Positions 23,606-35,030 of a stretch of DNA of 64,000 nt are shown piece after piece. How positions within the stretch are numbered: the first letter of the stretch is position 1; every line of letters starts with the position of its first letter. The stretch is from Toxotes chatareus (taxonomy: Eukaryota; Chordata; Actinopteri; Toxotidae). The position numbers and the translations under genes were made by a program. A model generated the notes under the pieces. That model was not told the origin of the DNA and ran no database searches. It saw only the letters and a program-made list of their open reading frames with translations. The stretch covers positions 807,860 through 871,859 of the forward strand of contig CM028903.1 in NCBI GenBank assembly GCA_016801885.1, read 5' to 3'.

Positions 23606-25073
23606 TGAGTTTGTGAGTTCATTTGACTGGTACACATAACTCAGAGGTAAGTATATGATGATCACCAGAGGACAGCAGTCAGTTTTCTGTTGTTTAGTCT
23701 GTTGAGAATAGAAACATACACTCAGGTATGAGACAGACGCAGCTGAGACGGATGCAGAGTAATTATTAGTTACCGTAGCTTCCTTTTGTTGCCTGCTTGC
23801 TTTGCTGCTGTACGGATTCTCAGCTGCTTAGAAACCATCTTACAATGTGTTTGTCATCTGTACTGTAAAACTGCTGTACCCAACCTGGAAACCTGGTACC
23901 AGGCATGCATTACATAACCGACACTTTACATTAACAGTCACTTTTGCTGGGGCAGAACTGAGACACAGCTACAAAGCCTGATAATGTACTGGACCTGCAG
24001 AACCAGTGTGGGTACAGTGTGGTTCAGGCCGACTCAATACAAAACCACATTCTTATGGTCATTCTCTATCTCTGTCAGACTCAAGGCCTTCGAGGAGAGC
24101 GGGGCATACAAGGCGGTTTGGGGCGGAGCCTCTGGTCAGGATGGCGTTGTGTCCAGTCAACCGCCGTCGTCTCGGGTCGTCGATGAGAGGGAACAAATGA
24201 TCATGAGCGGAGGATATATACGGAGGTAGAGAGAGATGGGTGTTGTGTTAAGAGAAGCAGCTGCATGGTGAGTGTGTGTTTGTTTTTCTGACTGACTGAC
24301 ATGTAATACTCGCAGTCATCTGTGATATGGACAGCTGGCCAAACACACCACATGATCTTAAACACACACAAAAGCCTGTGTGGGTTCAGGTGTACCTCAT
24401 GTCTTTAAAACGTGAGCTGGCTGTGATGATGGTTTTCCTGCTTCATGCTGCTCTGTCACAGGGTGACTAATGACGCCCGTGAGGACGAGATGGAGGAGAA
24501 TCTGGCTCACGTCGGCAGCATCATTGGAAATCTGAAGAGTATGGCTCTGGATATGGGCAACGAGATCGACACGCAGAACGTCCAGATCGAACGCATACAG
24601 GGCAAGGTACAGCTGCCTCAGTGCAACATGTACCACGTGTCACTAGATATCAGCAGTTACAGAACCAAAAGTCACTGCATGACACTAAACACTGCCAGTG
24701 GGTGAATAAAGACTTACTGGACATACTAGAGGGTAAGACAGACCACCATCCACCACCCAGCTGTCCTACAGCTTAAATATAAAAAACATAAACATGCAAA
24801 CAAAAACAGACTTTTGGTTTTTTAATATTTGAATACTATGTGGTGTAGCAGTATCTTACATAGCTTTAGTTTTTTTGTTGTTTGCTGTTAGCCACCGCAA
24901 TAAAGCAAATTTGATCTTGATACGTAGACAGAGAGCTTCAGTAGTTCTGTCCTCCAAGTCCTTATTAACATTTCCTCTTTCTTTTTTCTCTCTTCCTCTG
25001 TCTGCAGGCTATTCTCAATGTGTCCCGGATTGATGCTGCCAACCAGAAAGCTAACAATCTCATGAAACGATAG
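18471..25073 (+). CDS. SNAP-25/SNAP-23 family Qbc-SNARE (SNAP-25-like)
   Basis: Coding exons: 18471-18542, 20192-20233, 21194-21242, then 21793-21910 (4a) or 23443-23554 (4b), 24079-24225, 24462-24606, 25008-25073. The product is 210 aa with 4b and 212 with 4a. SNAP-25-type proteins give two helices to the SNARE bundle that drives vesicle fusion, and attach to the plasma membrane by palmitoylated cysteines. The first SNARE helix includes ESTRRMMQLVEESKDAGIR and MLDEQGEQLERIEEG. The cysteine cluster is CCGLC. The second helix includes VTNDAREDEMEENL, MALDMGNEIDTQN and RIDAANQKANNLMKR. Both central glutamines are present. Most positions match SNAP-25 rather than SNAP-23, yet proximity to tmem87a suggests the SNAP23 locus, so no symbol is given. 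Confidence 0.92.
20466..21008. repeat. 13-bp minisatellite (GACRCAGAGCAGA)n
   Basis: About 41 units, some shortened (GCAGGACACAGAGC, GAGAGAGCAGG), lie in the intron between SNARE exons 2 and 3. The plus strand has no T for over 540 bases. Because 13 is not a multiple of 3 and no unit makes a stop, long ORFs appear on both strands. They are artefacts. Confidence 0.95.
21793..21910 (+). CDS. SNARE alternative exon 4a
   Basis: Acceptor CTAACAG, donor AA/GTAGGT, phase 1 to 2, 118 nt. It encodes EQLERIEEGMDSINRDM and the linker start CCGLCVWPIRK, so it has three cysteines. It is homologous to 23443-23554. The arrangement parallels SNAP-25 exons 5a/5b. Confidence 0.85.
22185..22553. mobile_element. 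Short Tc1-like derivative with terminal inverted repeats
   Basis: The left end CAGTACCAGTCAAAGGTTT (22185 on) and right end AACGTTTGACTGGTACTG (to 22551) are inverted copies. Left of the element is TA. The left half, read on the minus strand, matches the 3' end of a Tc1-type transposase gene (TTGGGATGAGCTGGACCGCAG and the following Gly-Tyr-rich end). The right half is again a 3' terminal segment, so this is a rearranged internal deletion. It lies between alternative exons 4a and 4b. Confidence 0.75.
23120..23442 (+). other. Long pyrimidine-rich tract upstream of exon 4b
   Basis: Over 300 nt of almost continuous C/T, with few purines, ends at the CTCTCAG acceptor of exon 4b. It gives a strong or multiply bound pyrimidine-tract region. 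Its open frames on both strands reflect composition only. Confidence 0.8.
23443..23554 (+). CDS. SNARE alternative exon 4b
   Basis: Acceptor CTCTCAG, the same AA/GTAGGT donor as 4a, phase 1 to 2, 112 nt. It encodes EQLERIEEGLDQINSDM and ends CCGLCSCDK, with four cysteines. It is two codons shorter than 4a. Including both exons (230 nt) would break the frame. A (GT)n run begins 15 nt after the donor (23570-23599). Confidence 0.85.
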
Positions 25074-25553
25074 AGGAAGCACTCTTTCTATAAATTCATT
25101 CTGCTTACAATTACAATGTTTTCGCATGCTGTGCCAACGTGCTGTCCCATGAACCTATAGGGTCCATAATTCTCAGTAGTGAGGCTATAGAGACCTCTGA
25201 GTTGTTGTAGTATTCCCGTTCATTCCTATACTATTCAGATAGTTTTGCTGTGATACTATTATGACGTGTCTTTCTGAAATGTGTTATGGGATTATTAGAA
25301 CTGGGTATGGCAAGGCCTTGGTCACATCCTCATGGTGGCCTCTGTGGTCACTCAGCAGAGAGTTAGATCACAGGAAGCTATAATGATCACTGTGGGGAAA
25401 CTGGGTCACTGCAGCAGCACCATCACCACCAACAGCAGCAGAGAGCCGAATCACCAAACATGTAAATCAAGATGTAATTTCCAGAGGTGAAGGTGTGGGG
25501 AGAAACGCAGCAAAGAAGAGTGGCTCTGTGGGTGGGGACAGGTATCTTAAGAC

Positions 25554-25559
25554 AATAAA
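25554..25559 (+). terminator. SNARE gene polyadenylation signal
   Basis: AATAAA lies 480 nt after the stop codon, in a plausible 3'UTR. Confidence 0.65.
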
Positions 25560-26849
25560 TCGCCTTCTTCTTCCGCCCAAATGAAGGAATATTATTATGT
25601 ATGTGTGATGTCCAAATTTATAGATATATGTCCAAATTCATAAAAAAACGATCACACTTATCAGCAAGCAGTTTCCACCATTTCCTGGTGTGAACATCAC
25701 TGTCACAAACACCCCTCCCCACTTTCTCTTGTTGAAATGTTCCACAGTGGTTGAAACGTGCGTGGTAGCGCCCTCTGCAGGCCCCGTCAGGTATTGCCAA
25801 GAAGGAAACACGTATTTGTCCCCAAAGGAGGACCTCTGGCGACACCAAGCGGACAGTTATGGAACCTGCCCCTCCTGGCCAATCCATCTTCTTTCTTCTC
25901 CGTGTTGATATAAAATGGTGGTGAAATTACAATGAATTGGTGTTTTTTTTCCATATAATTTGAGAGGAAATGTGATTACAGCTATGATAGGAAACAGAGC
26001 ACAGAAGCAAAAAGCTGTCATGGTGATTAATTCCATCACAGTCTGCAGAGAATATTAATCCAACATGTATCTGAAGCAGAGTGGAACACTAATCCCTGAA
26101 GCTGTGTCAATTACTCTCTGCATTTTACCCTCACCGAGTGAACGAAACACAAACTGAAGCATGCACATGCACCACAGACGCTGGGGCAGGGGGCTGCCTA
26201 GTAAGGTGGGTGGAAGTAGGGTGGATCGGTACCTTGCTCAGGGCAGCCACAAACATGGTCGGGGGGGGCGCCTTCTTCACCCATATCCGTTGTGCTTGAT
26301 ACAGGAATCGAATCGGCGACCCTCCGATCGCCGGGGGCGGGGTGGTCCGACATCCCAAAGCCGCACTGCGCCACGGCTGCTGTGGGAGTCTGCTTCTCGG
26401 AGCATCTTTAATGCTCACAGGCAGCAGTTTGGTTAATTATAGACCAGAGTAAATCTGAAATTCAAATCCTCTGGTCTGTTTGTGTTGTTAGCATTATGTT
26501 AGCACAGCTGAGCTGATGACCTTTGCTGACCTGAACAGGCCTTCATGCTTCTCACAGCAGATTTAAGGACCGAGTGGCGCCACTGCAGAGGATGTGTTCC
26601 GGTGCTCGCTGTGATGAAATGTTAAAATATGAACATCGTGAATAAAAATGTGCACAGATGCATGGCGTGCACAGCAATTATGTCCGGACTGGGTGGAGGG
26701 GGTGTGGGGGAATGTGGGGGGGGGGGGGGCAGCATCCTGAGGAGGTCTAATCATCACTTTTGCAGTCACCAAAAACGTGAGTTAACTGAGAATAATTCGT
26801 CAGTTTTGTGTTTGATTTGTTTGAGAATGGAAGTGATTGGAACACTCTG
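25560..26849. other. Intergenic region with SINE-like segment
   Basis: No gene seen. The part at 26190-26400 resembles a tRNA-derived fish SINE in reverse: TACCTTGCTCAGGGCAGC, then GAATCGAATCGGCGACCCTCC as an inverted B-box-like core. A short G-run follows at 26710-26729. A CTCF-like GCGCCCTCTGCAGG lies near 25768. Confidence 0.45.
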
Positions 26850-27475
26850 GATCTGGGGCAGCTGGGGGCGCGCAGCAGCCTGAAAATGTTGCGCGTTCAA
26901 GGGGGGAAAATTCTCTCGCTCTGCGGAGTCTGCGCAGTTCCGTTGTTCTCGTCACTCCGAACTTTCGGGAGATCCACGGAGGAAGGAGGGGAGAGAACAG
27001 CGCCATTTTCCCTGGTAATTATTCTCTACACATTCAGCTTTTTACAACGCACGGCGCCGTTAATTCCTGACTACAGACCGCACGCGTGTCGTCTTAGCGT
27101 AAAAAGCGTGTGTAGCTACAATGCGAAAAAAGAGCGTAGCGCCGGAACTAGCAGACACTGCGTCCTCCCTAAGTCGGCCACCGAGAGTCGCGTATGTTTG
27201 CTTTGCGCGGCTGAGTGGCGCACAAATACAACACGCGCCGTTTTCCACCCAGGATAAATCCACGGATCGACACTGAAATTCGCCGTTAGCCGGGTTCTGC
27301 CGCGTTAACGCAGCGGCAGTTCGGCCCTAACGCAGCTAACAGAGATGGCGGAATCGGTGGGCTGCTCCCTCTGTGACCGTCAGGCACGCGCAGCAGGGAG
27401 AGAGGCAGGCACGAGCGCTACAAAGCCAGAAGGAAGGTGCCAGCTGATTGGCTCAGACGGGCCACGTGACCAGAA
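26850..27475 (+). promoter_or_regulatory. CpG-island promoter region of the Myb/SANT-like gene
   Basis: The region is very CG-rich compared with its flanks. A CACGTG E-box (GCCACGTGAC, 27461-27470) lies 10 nt after an inverted CCAAT box (GATTGG, 27446-27451), and AGATGGCGGA near 27344 resembles a YY1 site. The first coding exon begins after an acceptor at 27790 (TTTTCTACCCTGCGCAG), so an untranslated exon within or near this island is expected. Confidence 0.55.
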
Positions 27476-27936
27476 CAAACCCAACGTAAATTTAAAATAG
27501 TGTATCCTGAGAAGTTGTTCTCGGCTGTTACTGTTGTACTGTACGCATCGTATACATTTTACATGTATTTTTACATACACTGAACTTTGTAGTGGTAAAA
27601 ATGGACTTTAATGAAATATCTACTCAAATTAAAGCGGGGAAAAACTCGTCTACATCAACATACACGTCTGTATCTAAAAAGACTAACTCAGTGAAAGGCA
27701 CAGCAGTAAGGCAGTAATGGTGCTGTGTTTTCTCTCTTGTCTCACCTGTTGTCCATAATCTCGCTGTCTCTCTTTTTCTACCCTGCGCAGTCAGACAGGT
27801 GTCTTAAGTCCACACTGGCAGGTGGATTGGGACCAGATAGTCCTGGAGGGTGGAGAAATTGGATTCGGTGCCAAACTGAGTTGTTGTGGGCCATCAGAAG
27901 AAGAGGAAGAGGAGTGGACGCGGCGTAGGTGGAGCC

Positions 27937-30900
27937 ATGTCGACCTCATGGCGTGATGATGATGAAGAGTTGAGGGTAGGAGGAGTAAGAGGAGGGTTGA
28001 GAGCCAAACCAAGGTTCTCCTTCACAGAGGTCAAACTGCTGCTGGAGGCAGTGAAGAGGAACAGATACATCATCCTCAGTGAGTGGGAAGGACAGTGTGT
28101 GTGTGTGTGTGTGTGATCACTGTCTGCCATTACTTCTGCTGGTGAGCTTAGATTGAAGCTTCTCTTTTGTTTGGTTGTAATTCTGATGTTGGATTCAGCT
28201 TCAGCATCAGTGAATCAGCTGTAACTGTTAACAGCTGTTGTTGGCTCTTTGGGTTTTCATGGTGATAATGTACTGAATGTACTCAGCACTGGATTTTTAC
28301 CAGCAGAGGGAGATCATGAGTCAGGTGACCTGTCTGCAGTGGCAATATCAGGGCTGATGTCTCACATCATATATTTCACCTTACTCCCTGTAGGGAAGTT
28401 TAACCAAGGTGTGTCAGCTGAAACCAAGAAACAGACCTGGGCTGAAATCACCAATCAGATCAACGGCCTGGGAGAGAATCACAGAGAGGTTTGTTATTGT
28501 CTTCGTCTTATATCAGTGGTTATAGCTGGCTGAACTTACAGGTCCAGTTATTCTTTTCTTTGTTTTCTCACATTGATGTAAGTTTGAGGTATACTGTCAG
28601 ATAGAATTTGGTTGTAGCTGTAGATGAAGACAGTAAATTTGCATTTAATGCATTTTTTGAGAAAGTGTAATTCTCATTATTAGCCTCTCGTATGGATTAC
28701 ACTGTTGGTTTATCTTCAGCAGCAGCAGCAGCAGGCTGCTGCTTGGGGAAGATATATCATCATGATAGAAGATTTGTTTTTGTATCTTCTCACAGGTGCG
28801 TCAGATCATGAAGAAGTGGGCGGACCTCAAATGTGATGGAAAGAGACGCATCGCGGCCCTGCGGGGCCCCAATGGCAGCAACCTGAGGAAGAAGAACCTG
28901 GGCCCTGTGGAGAGGATGGTCCATAAGATTCTAATGATGAGTCCTAGAGGAGGTGAGCAGGAGCAAAGAGAGCGAGCGAGACACTGGCTGTCCAGTGTGG
29001 ACAGCTGGTGGACCTGGAGCAAACAAACAAAGCATTGGAAATGAACCAGGTTGTTAGCAGCTAATAAAATCAGTCAATATCTGCTTGTATTGGATTGTAT
29101 CAGACATCCCTAGATGAAGCAGCTATACCATGACACAGCAGAAAACCAGCAGGCTGTAATGAGACGGAGAAGAAGCAGACACAGTGTCAGTGTTTTAATT
29201 AACTAGTTTCTGTGTGTTGGTTCTCAGATGGTGACAGTGATCTGGACTTTGGTGAAGATGAAGATTTCTCAAAGCTTTACACGAAAGGCCTGCCTCCAAC
29301 CCTCCGCCGTACTCCTACCTCAGCTTGACTGACAGCTCCCACTCGTTACCTGGAGGAGCCCCCGTAGACCTCTCTCCTCTCTCCTCACCAGAGAAGGAGC
29401 TTGGTGGTAAGCAGAAACACAGTGAGGCTGCACCATAACAGTTCTGTGGCAGATGAAAGGTGCAGGCTGAAACGTTAGTACCATCCTACACTTATTAAAA
29501 TGAAAGGCCATCTGGATCACATCTGTAATCTCAGTGTGAAGCACTTTGATTTTTCCATGTTGTGGAATTTTGAATTTGACTGTAAAAGCAGAGACTATAA
29601 GACACTGATTTCGCAGAGAGACCTCAGTGATGGCAGTGACAGGAAACACATTTTCTCACAGTGGTGTGGTCGACGAGTAGTTTGGTTCTGTGCATGTTCA
29701 GTGTCTTTTTTGTGGCCTCTTCTCTGAAATACTTCACCTTTGAGGTAGTCGTTGACATTTAGACATTGCAAACCGTCTAACTGCTGCTGAGCCCCCCACA
29801 GTGATGTGACATTGCCATATCTTGCAGGAGATCCTTTCCATTCCTCCTCTGACTTTGATTTAGACCTGGGTGATGATGGAGGTAAGAATGCAGTTTTATA
29901 GCTGCTATTTTCAGTCAAGCAATCTGACTGTTGGTTCTGGCTGCAGGTGCAAGGTTAAAGGTTAGAAGTCCATTTACAGTCATAATGGATGAGTGTGCTG
30001 GTGCCAGGACCTGATGAGGTTGTAGAATGATGAAAGAATTTAGTGCTAATCTTTTAAGCAGGAGCCAGATGTTGATGAATGAAGTGTCCACATCGGCTCT
30101 AATACTTTTCGATGGCGTCCTTGATGCTGGCATGTTTTTCTGATTTAGCAGACTAAGAAAATGAAATGTGTACAGATCATTTCATGCACTTCAGATGTGG
30201 ACAGACTCAGAAACTAAAACAGCTGTGTTGACTGTGAAAACAGAAAATGTGAAGCTGACACATTTCGTCTCTCTCTCATGAATCAGAACGAACCATGGAC
30301 TTTGACGAAAACGAGGACTCCCTGTTCTCCTCCCACCCTTCCTCTCTTCCCCCGCCCTCCTCCACCTCGCTGGACCCCCTGCCTGATGACGCCCTGCTGA
30401 GGGTCAAACCAGTCTACACCTACTCCCGAAACAGCAGTCAGAACCAGAACCACATCCAGAACCACAACTACTCCAGACCTACACCTGGACCCTCTTCGTC
30501 CTCCACCTCCTCTGTTTTCCCTTCGGCATCAGATTCAGACGCCGCCTTGTCCTGTGCTGCGCCTCCTTTGATGCAGCCCCCCGCAAGCTCAAGTATGACG
30601 GCCTCCTCCTCTACATCTGTTGCAGCCAATGACTCTACCTCTCACCTTGCACCCTCCTCGTCGTCCATCCCGCCACTTCCTGCTCCTCCTCCCACTTCCT
30701 CAGCTGCTGTATCCTCCTCCTCTGGTGCTTCTGCAACCACTGCTCCATCGTCTTCTGTCCTTACAACCAGCTCCCAACCACCTCCCTCCTCCTCAGTCCT
30801 CTCATCCAATCGTCCCCCCACCTCGGGCTCAAACTCATCTGACCCTCTCCCGGCTGGAGCGTCCTCCCGCAGGTCCCAGGACCACGTGGCCCAGGTGGCC

Positions 30901-31152
30901 TCTCAGAGCCTCCAGCAGCAGCGGGCCAGCAGGATGCTCCTGACCTCAGTGTCTCAGTCTCTGGAGATGCTGGCTCAGTCTGTCCAGCTGCTGGTGGAGA
31001 GCCAGCAGGAGTTTGTGCAGGAGTCTTTGCTGCTGCAGAGGGAGACGGTGGACATCCTGAGGGACTTCTCCAACACTGCGCTGACTATGCTGAGGGACAA
31101 AGCCAACAGTGGACATCTGGCGACGCATCATCATCCCGCTCCACACTTCTGA
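27937..31152 (+). CDS. Myb/SANT-like DNA-binding domain protein (NAIF1-type), frameshifted in exon 4
   Basis: Exons: 27937-28078, 28394-28488, 28796-28952, 29228-29406, 29828-29881, 30287-31152. The ATG is the first in frame after a stop at 27877. Residues about 25-100 form a Myb/SANT-like trihelix (RFSFTEVKLLLEAVKRN, TWAEITNQING, VRQIMKKWADLKCDGKRR), the kind shared by NAIF1 and Harbinger-derived regulators. An acidic patch, a long Ser/Pro-rich stretch and a C-terminal helix with heptad-like leucines follow (LLTSVSQSLEMLAQSVQLL). It is probably a nuclear regulator. The coding length is 1493 nt, one short of a multiple of three: exon 4 starts in one frame (DSDLDFGEDEDFSKLY) and must end in another (YSYLSLTDSSHSLPGG). 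As written, translation stops at 29328 after 164 aa. No exact orthologue is recognised. Confidence 0.8.
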
Positions 31153-33137
31153 AAAATGGAGATAAAACAAACTCGTAGGTTTTCAAAAGAGACAAAATGG
31201 GACGAAATAAGGAGGCGAGTCCAGGAGAGCTGTGGGAGTGGGAGCAGATCACAGGCAGCCGGCCACCAAATGGAGTCCTGTGGGTTTAACCATCCGAGAT
31301 CACGAAACAGATGATGACCTTTGACTTAAGCAGCCAGAGCATGGAACAAAATGTTTGCTCAGAGGCACAATGGTGGCACACACACATGCAGTGTTAGCCT
31401 GTGATCTCATAAGGTGTTTAGTTATGTGCCTGAATCTTGTTTTTCTCTTCTGTGTTTACTGTTGGTTTGTGGCAGGCTCATGTTTTCCACTCTGCGATTG
31501 GCTGACTGGATCGTGCTGATGTGTGGAGACAGAAACACAGATACACTCGATGATGCAAGGACACAGTCTCGTGTTTGAGCTTTTAATGTCCTGAGTGTTC
31601 TGGGTCTCTCGGCTCAGCAGAGAAACTGAAACGTGTCAGTAGAAGATGAAGGTACTAACCCTGCATCAGGGTGGGAGCCGCCCTCCGGCTGCAGTTTAAA
31701 CATGTTCACTGCTGTTAAATCCACATGGCAAGTGACAGAGTCTCTGCTGGAAAACATCTCGTTCAGTGTTTTGTCCAAGGGCAGCGTGGCATTTTTTAAA
31801 ACTAGGGACAAACAGCTGTGTTGTTTATCAGTGACCTAATAATCTGGTTTGGTCCGACGCTGTCTCAGTAACATGGGTTATACTGTGCGGCAGGTTTTTC
31901 TTTTTTCTTTTAGTTTTCTGGCCCAGAATTCAGTTTGACTGACTGAGGAGAGCATAAGTTCCTGTTCCAGTCAAAGAAATCATCATGTCTCTGAACAGTC
32001 GCAGACTTAAAACCTGATACGAGTCCTGAAACACCTGCCTCCTGACTCACTGTAAACTAATCTGACGATGAATGAATTTAATACCCATTCATCCATAATA
32101 TTTTTATTAAACTGTACGGCTGACTCAGCACAGAGATCTGATTTACCGTTTCTGCTCAGTGAAACACGTGGGCGTTCGACCATCACACATCGGGGTTTAA
32201 ATTCTGTGGCAGCACAGAGTTTTATCCTGTCTCTCTCTGAAAACTCCCAAAGTCCAGAGTTCAACAAATTCTGCTCGGAGTCTGAAAGTCGAGCTTTATC
32301 TTTGACTCTGGATCAGCTGATCATCGTCAGGCTGGTTGCTGCTATTGAACACAGCGATGGGCGGAGCTCAGTGCTGCTGTGGCTAATGAAATTTGTTTAA
32401 CCCACTGACTGAGCCTGTCGTCGTCTGTAAAGCAGCACACAGTGATGTGGATACATGTTCACACTCCGAGCAGTTTTAAATGGGAATGTTAATCATTAGC
32501 TGAAACACCCAAACAAACAGGATTTCTGTCCACTGTTAAATATAATGAGCCAATGGAAAACAGTGAAATCTGTCATGTGGAGTTTCTGAGTTCGACTTCA
32601 GAACAAGTTAAAATGTTTAGCTCTCCCTTTCTCCCAGTTACAGATCATTCAGAAATATGCTGCCTGTCTGAGGAGGAGCAGAAAACTCTTGTAGTGATGT
32701 AGTTAAATGTTGTTGCTGCTGCAGGACTGAGGGCTGCTACCAGCTTCTGAATGTGTTCAGACGGTGAACGTGGCTGCTGAGTTTTCAAACTTCCTGCCCG
32801 CTGTGACCTGTGAGCAGCCACGGTGAACTGTACAACATAGATTTAATGTAGAATGAGCAGAAAATGGCAAATGATTGGTGAGTGTTTCTGGAAATGCACG
32901 GATGACTTTCATTTCCTGTTTGAAATCTGTACCAAACAGCAGTTTATAAAATATACTGGTGTTTTATTTCTGAGACAAACGTCTGAGTCCAGAGACAGAA
33001 AGACGATGTGCTTTTCTCTCACACTCTTCTTTGGCCTCCTTTGTTCTCAGTCCAGCTCAGAGTGTCGTATCTGAATCTGCTGTTTGATCAGAACTGACCG
33101 AATGACTGTCTGCTGTTTCCTACGACCAAATCCTGAG

Positions 33138-33143
33138 AATAAA
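33138..33143 (+). terminator. Polyadenylation signal, Myb/SANT-like gene
   Basis: AATAAA lies about 2 kb after the stop at 31152, with a downstream T/G-rich stretch. A long 3'UTR (31153-33160) is inferred. No other exon is seen in this interval. Confidence 0.5.
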
Positions 33144-33396
33144 GCTTTTACTATGAAAAGAAGACTGTTCTGTTGGGAGAGTATTTCAGAAATGCAGCAC
33201 ACACACAGGTGAAGAAACATCTACTAATACTCATTTTTTACATTTTTAAACTTTTTCCATTAAATCATGAAAAAAAACATTAATGAAAACTAACGTGTGC
33301 TGTGTGAGTATCAGAGCTGCACTGTTTCCACACACACACACACACACAACATGAACATGCATTGCACACATCTGATATACAGATATTACAGATATT

Positions 33397-33412
33397 GCCC
33401 CCTGGTGGCAAC
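33397..33412 (-). promoter_or_regulatory. CTCF-like motif between convergent genes
   Basis: GCCCCCTGGTGGCAAC on plus gives GTTGCCACCAGGGGGC on minus, with the complete CCACCAGGGGGC core. It lies between the end of the Myb/SANT-like gene and the 3' side of lrfn3. Confidence 0.5.
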
Positions 33413-34924
33413 AGTGTGTAATACAAGCAGGCAATAAGTGACTCAGTGGTTCAGTTTACTGTGAGCAGTAATTTACTGGGACTGAGTTCTTACATATACG
33501 ACTTTTAAAAAGAGTGAAACAGTGAACGTTTGATTTCTGTTGATCCTGGTGAAATACTCACACAGTCAAGAGTTTCTTATTAGTAAGACTTTTATAACAA
33601 CTGCAAAATTAAAGTAACCAAAAGATGTTTTCATTGGGCTGATTCTTCTTGAAATGTATTAACTGATGAGTTTTATTTCTTAGTATAATATTCCAGCTGT
33701 GGCAGGATCTAGAACATGTGGAACAGTTTAGTAGCTCACAATGAGCTGAAAATACTATGACCAGAGGGCAAACACCGAGACGAGAGGACAGCGCTGACCT
33801 GGATTACCTTGGCGATGCTGGAGAAAGGCTGGGTGAGGATCTGTAAGGTCGTATCCTGGTGGACTCAGCTCTCACACAGCAGTCAAATCAGAGCAGCGTT
33901 ACACTGAAATCAGAGCTTTTCCTGAAACTTCACATTAAAAACCTGCCACATTCCTCTCACCTCTCACCTGGAAGGCATTTCATTTATTTCTCACTCTATC
34001 TTCACACAGGATATGGACAGTATATAATCTGCTGAGTGAAAAGCATCAGCTGATCTACAGATCCAGGAGTGTGTGTAATATTCTGATGGTCCCACTGCGA
34101 TCAATCTTTCACTTAACCTCATTTTAAAACCACAGAGTTTACAGAGAAATTCATGGAGAAGCTTTTAAACCAAAACTGATGCTCCAGTCATCTGACATAT
34201 TATCACACATTATTAGTTTTAAGGGTAAGTGGAGTAAGTGTTGGCACATGATTTCTTAGACATTCAGCTGAGACAAAGCAACTTATCACTGACGTGGTCG
34301 TGGAAGTCCGACATCCACGCTTCAGCTCAGTGTGGTCTCCACTGACTCCTGTAAAAAAAAAAACATGGCTGCTCTTCCTTCAGTCTCTCAGTTGGTCGCT
34401 CTGCTGTTGGTGCTGGGCAGGTTCAGTGGCTTCATCAGAACTTTTACTGAAAACAGCTGCTGCAAACGGGCAAGATGAGAGAGAGTCAATCAAAACAGTT
34501 AAACACACAACATGTTATACACACACACACACACAGTGTGTGTGTTGTCCCGGCAGAAGCACTGTCAGGATTCTGCTAGAACCTCGGACATAAACAGTAA
34601 TGTCAGGTAAAGGCGCCTGACTGAAGAACGACAGTTTCCCAGGAACCTTTGAGTTTTATAAGACGTGAAAAAATAGTGTCTGAACGTGGAAGATGAGCTT
34701 TGTGACTCTGACAGGCTGACGTTCCGGCTGCGAGGGGAGACGCTGATGTGCAGCACTGACTGTCATCGTTAAAATCTCTGCTGGGAAACTGAAGCAGCAA
34801 CTGAGGCAATCTGAAAACAATTATCAGCGTCTAAGCATGACAAGGCAAATCAGTGTCTGTGCTTCAAACTGACGAGTCACAGTCACTTGTTTGATTAAAG
34901 GCAGATACAGAGAGCGGGGGGGTG

Positions 34925-35030
34925 CACAGTGCAGGTTCTACATAATGACAATGGTGCCAGACTAAAAGCAACAAGAAGACAACGGTAGGATCAGTAACAG
35001 AACTAATAACAACACAAACAATAACAACAG
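34925..35030 (+). repeat. Dispersed repeat, copy 2 (copy 1 at 17442-17545)
   Basis: CACAGTGCAGG, then ACTAAAAG, AAGAAGACAAC, GTAGGATCAG and ACTAATAACAA occur in the same order and orientation at both places, roughly 80% identical by eye. No coding capacity is seen. Family unknown to me; probably part of a transposon. Confidence 0.7.
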
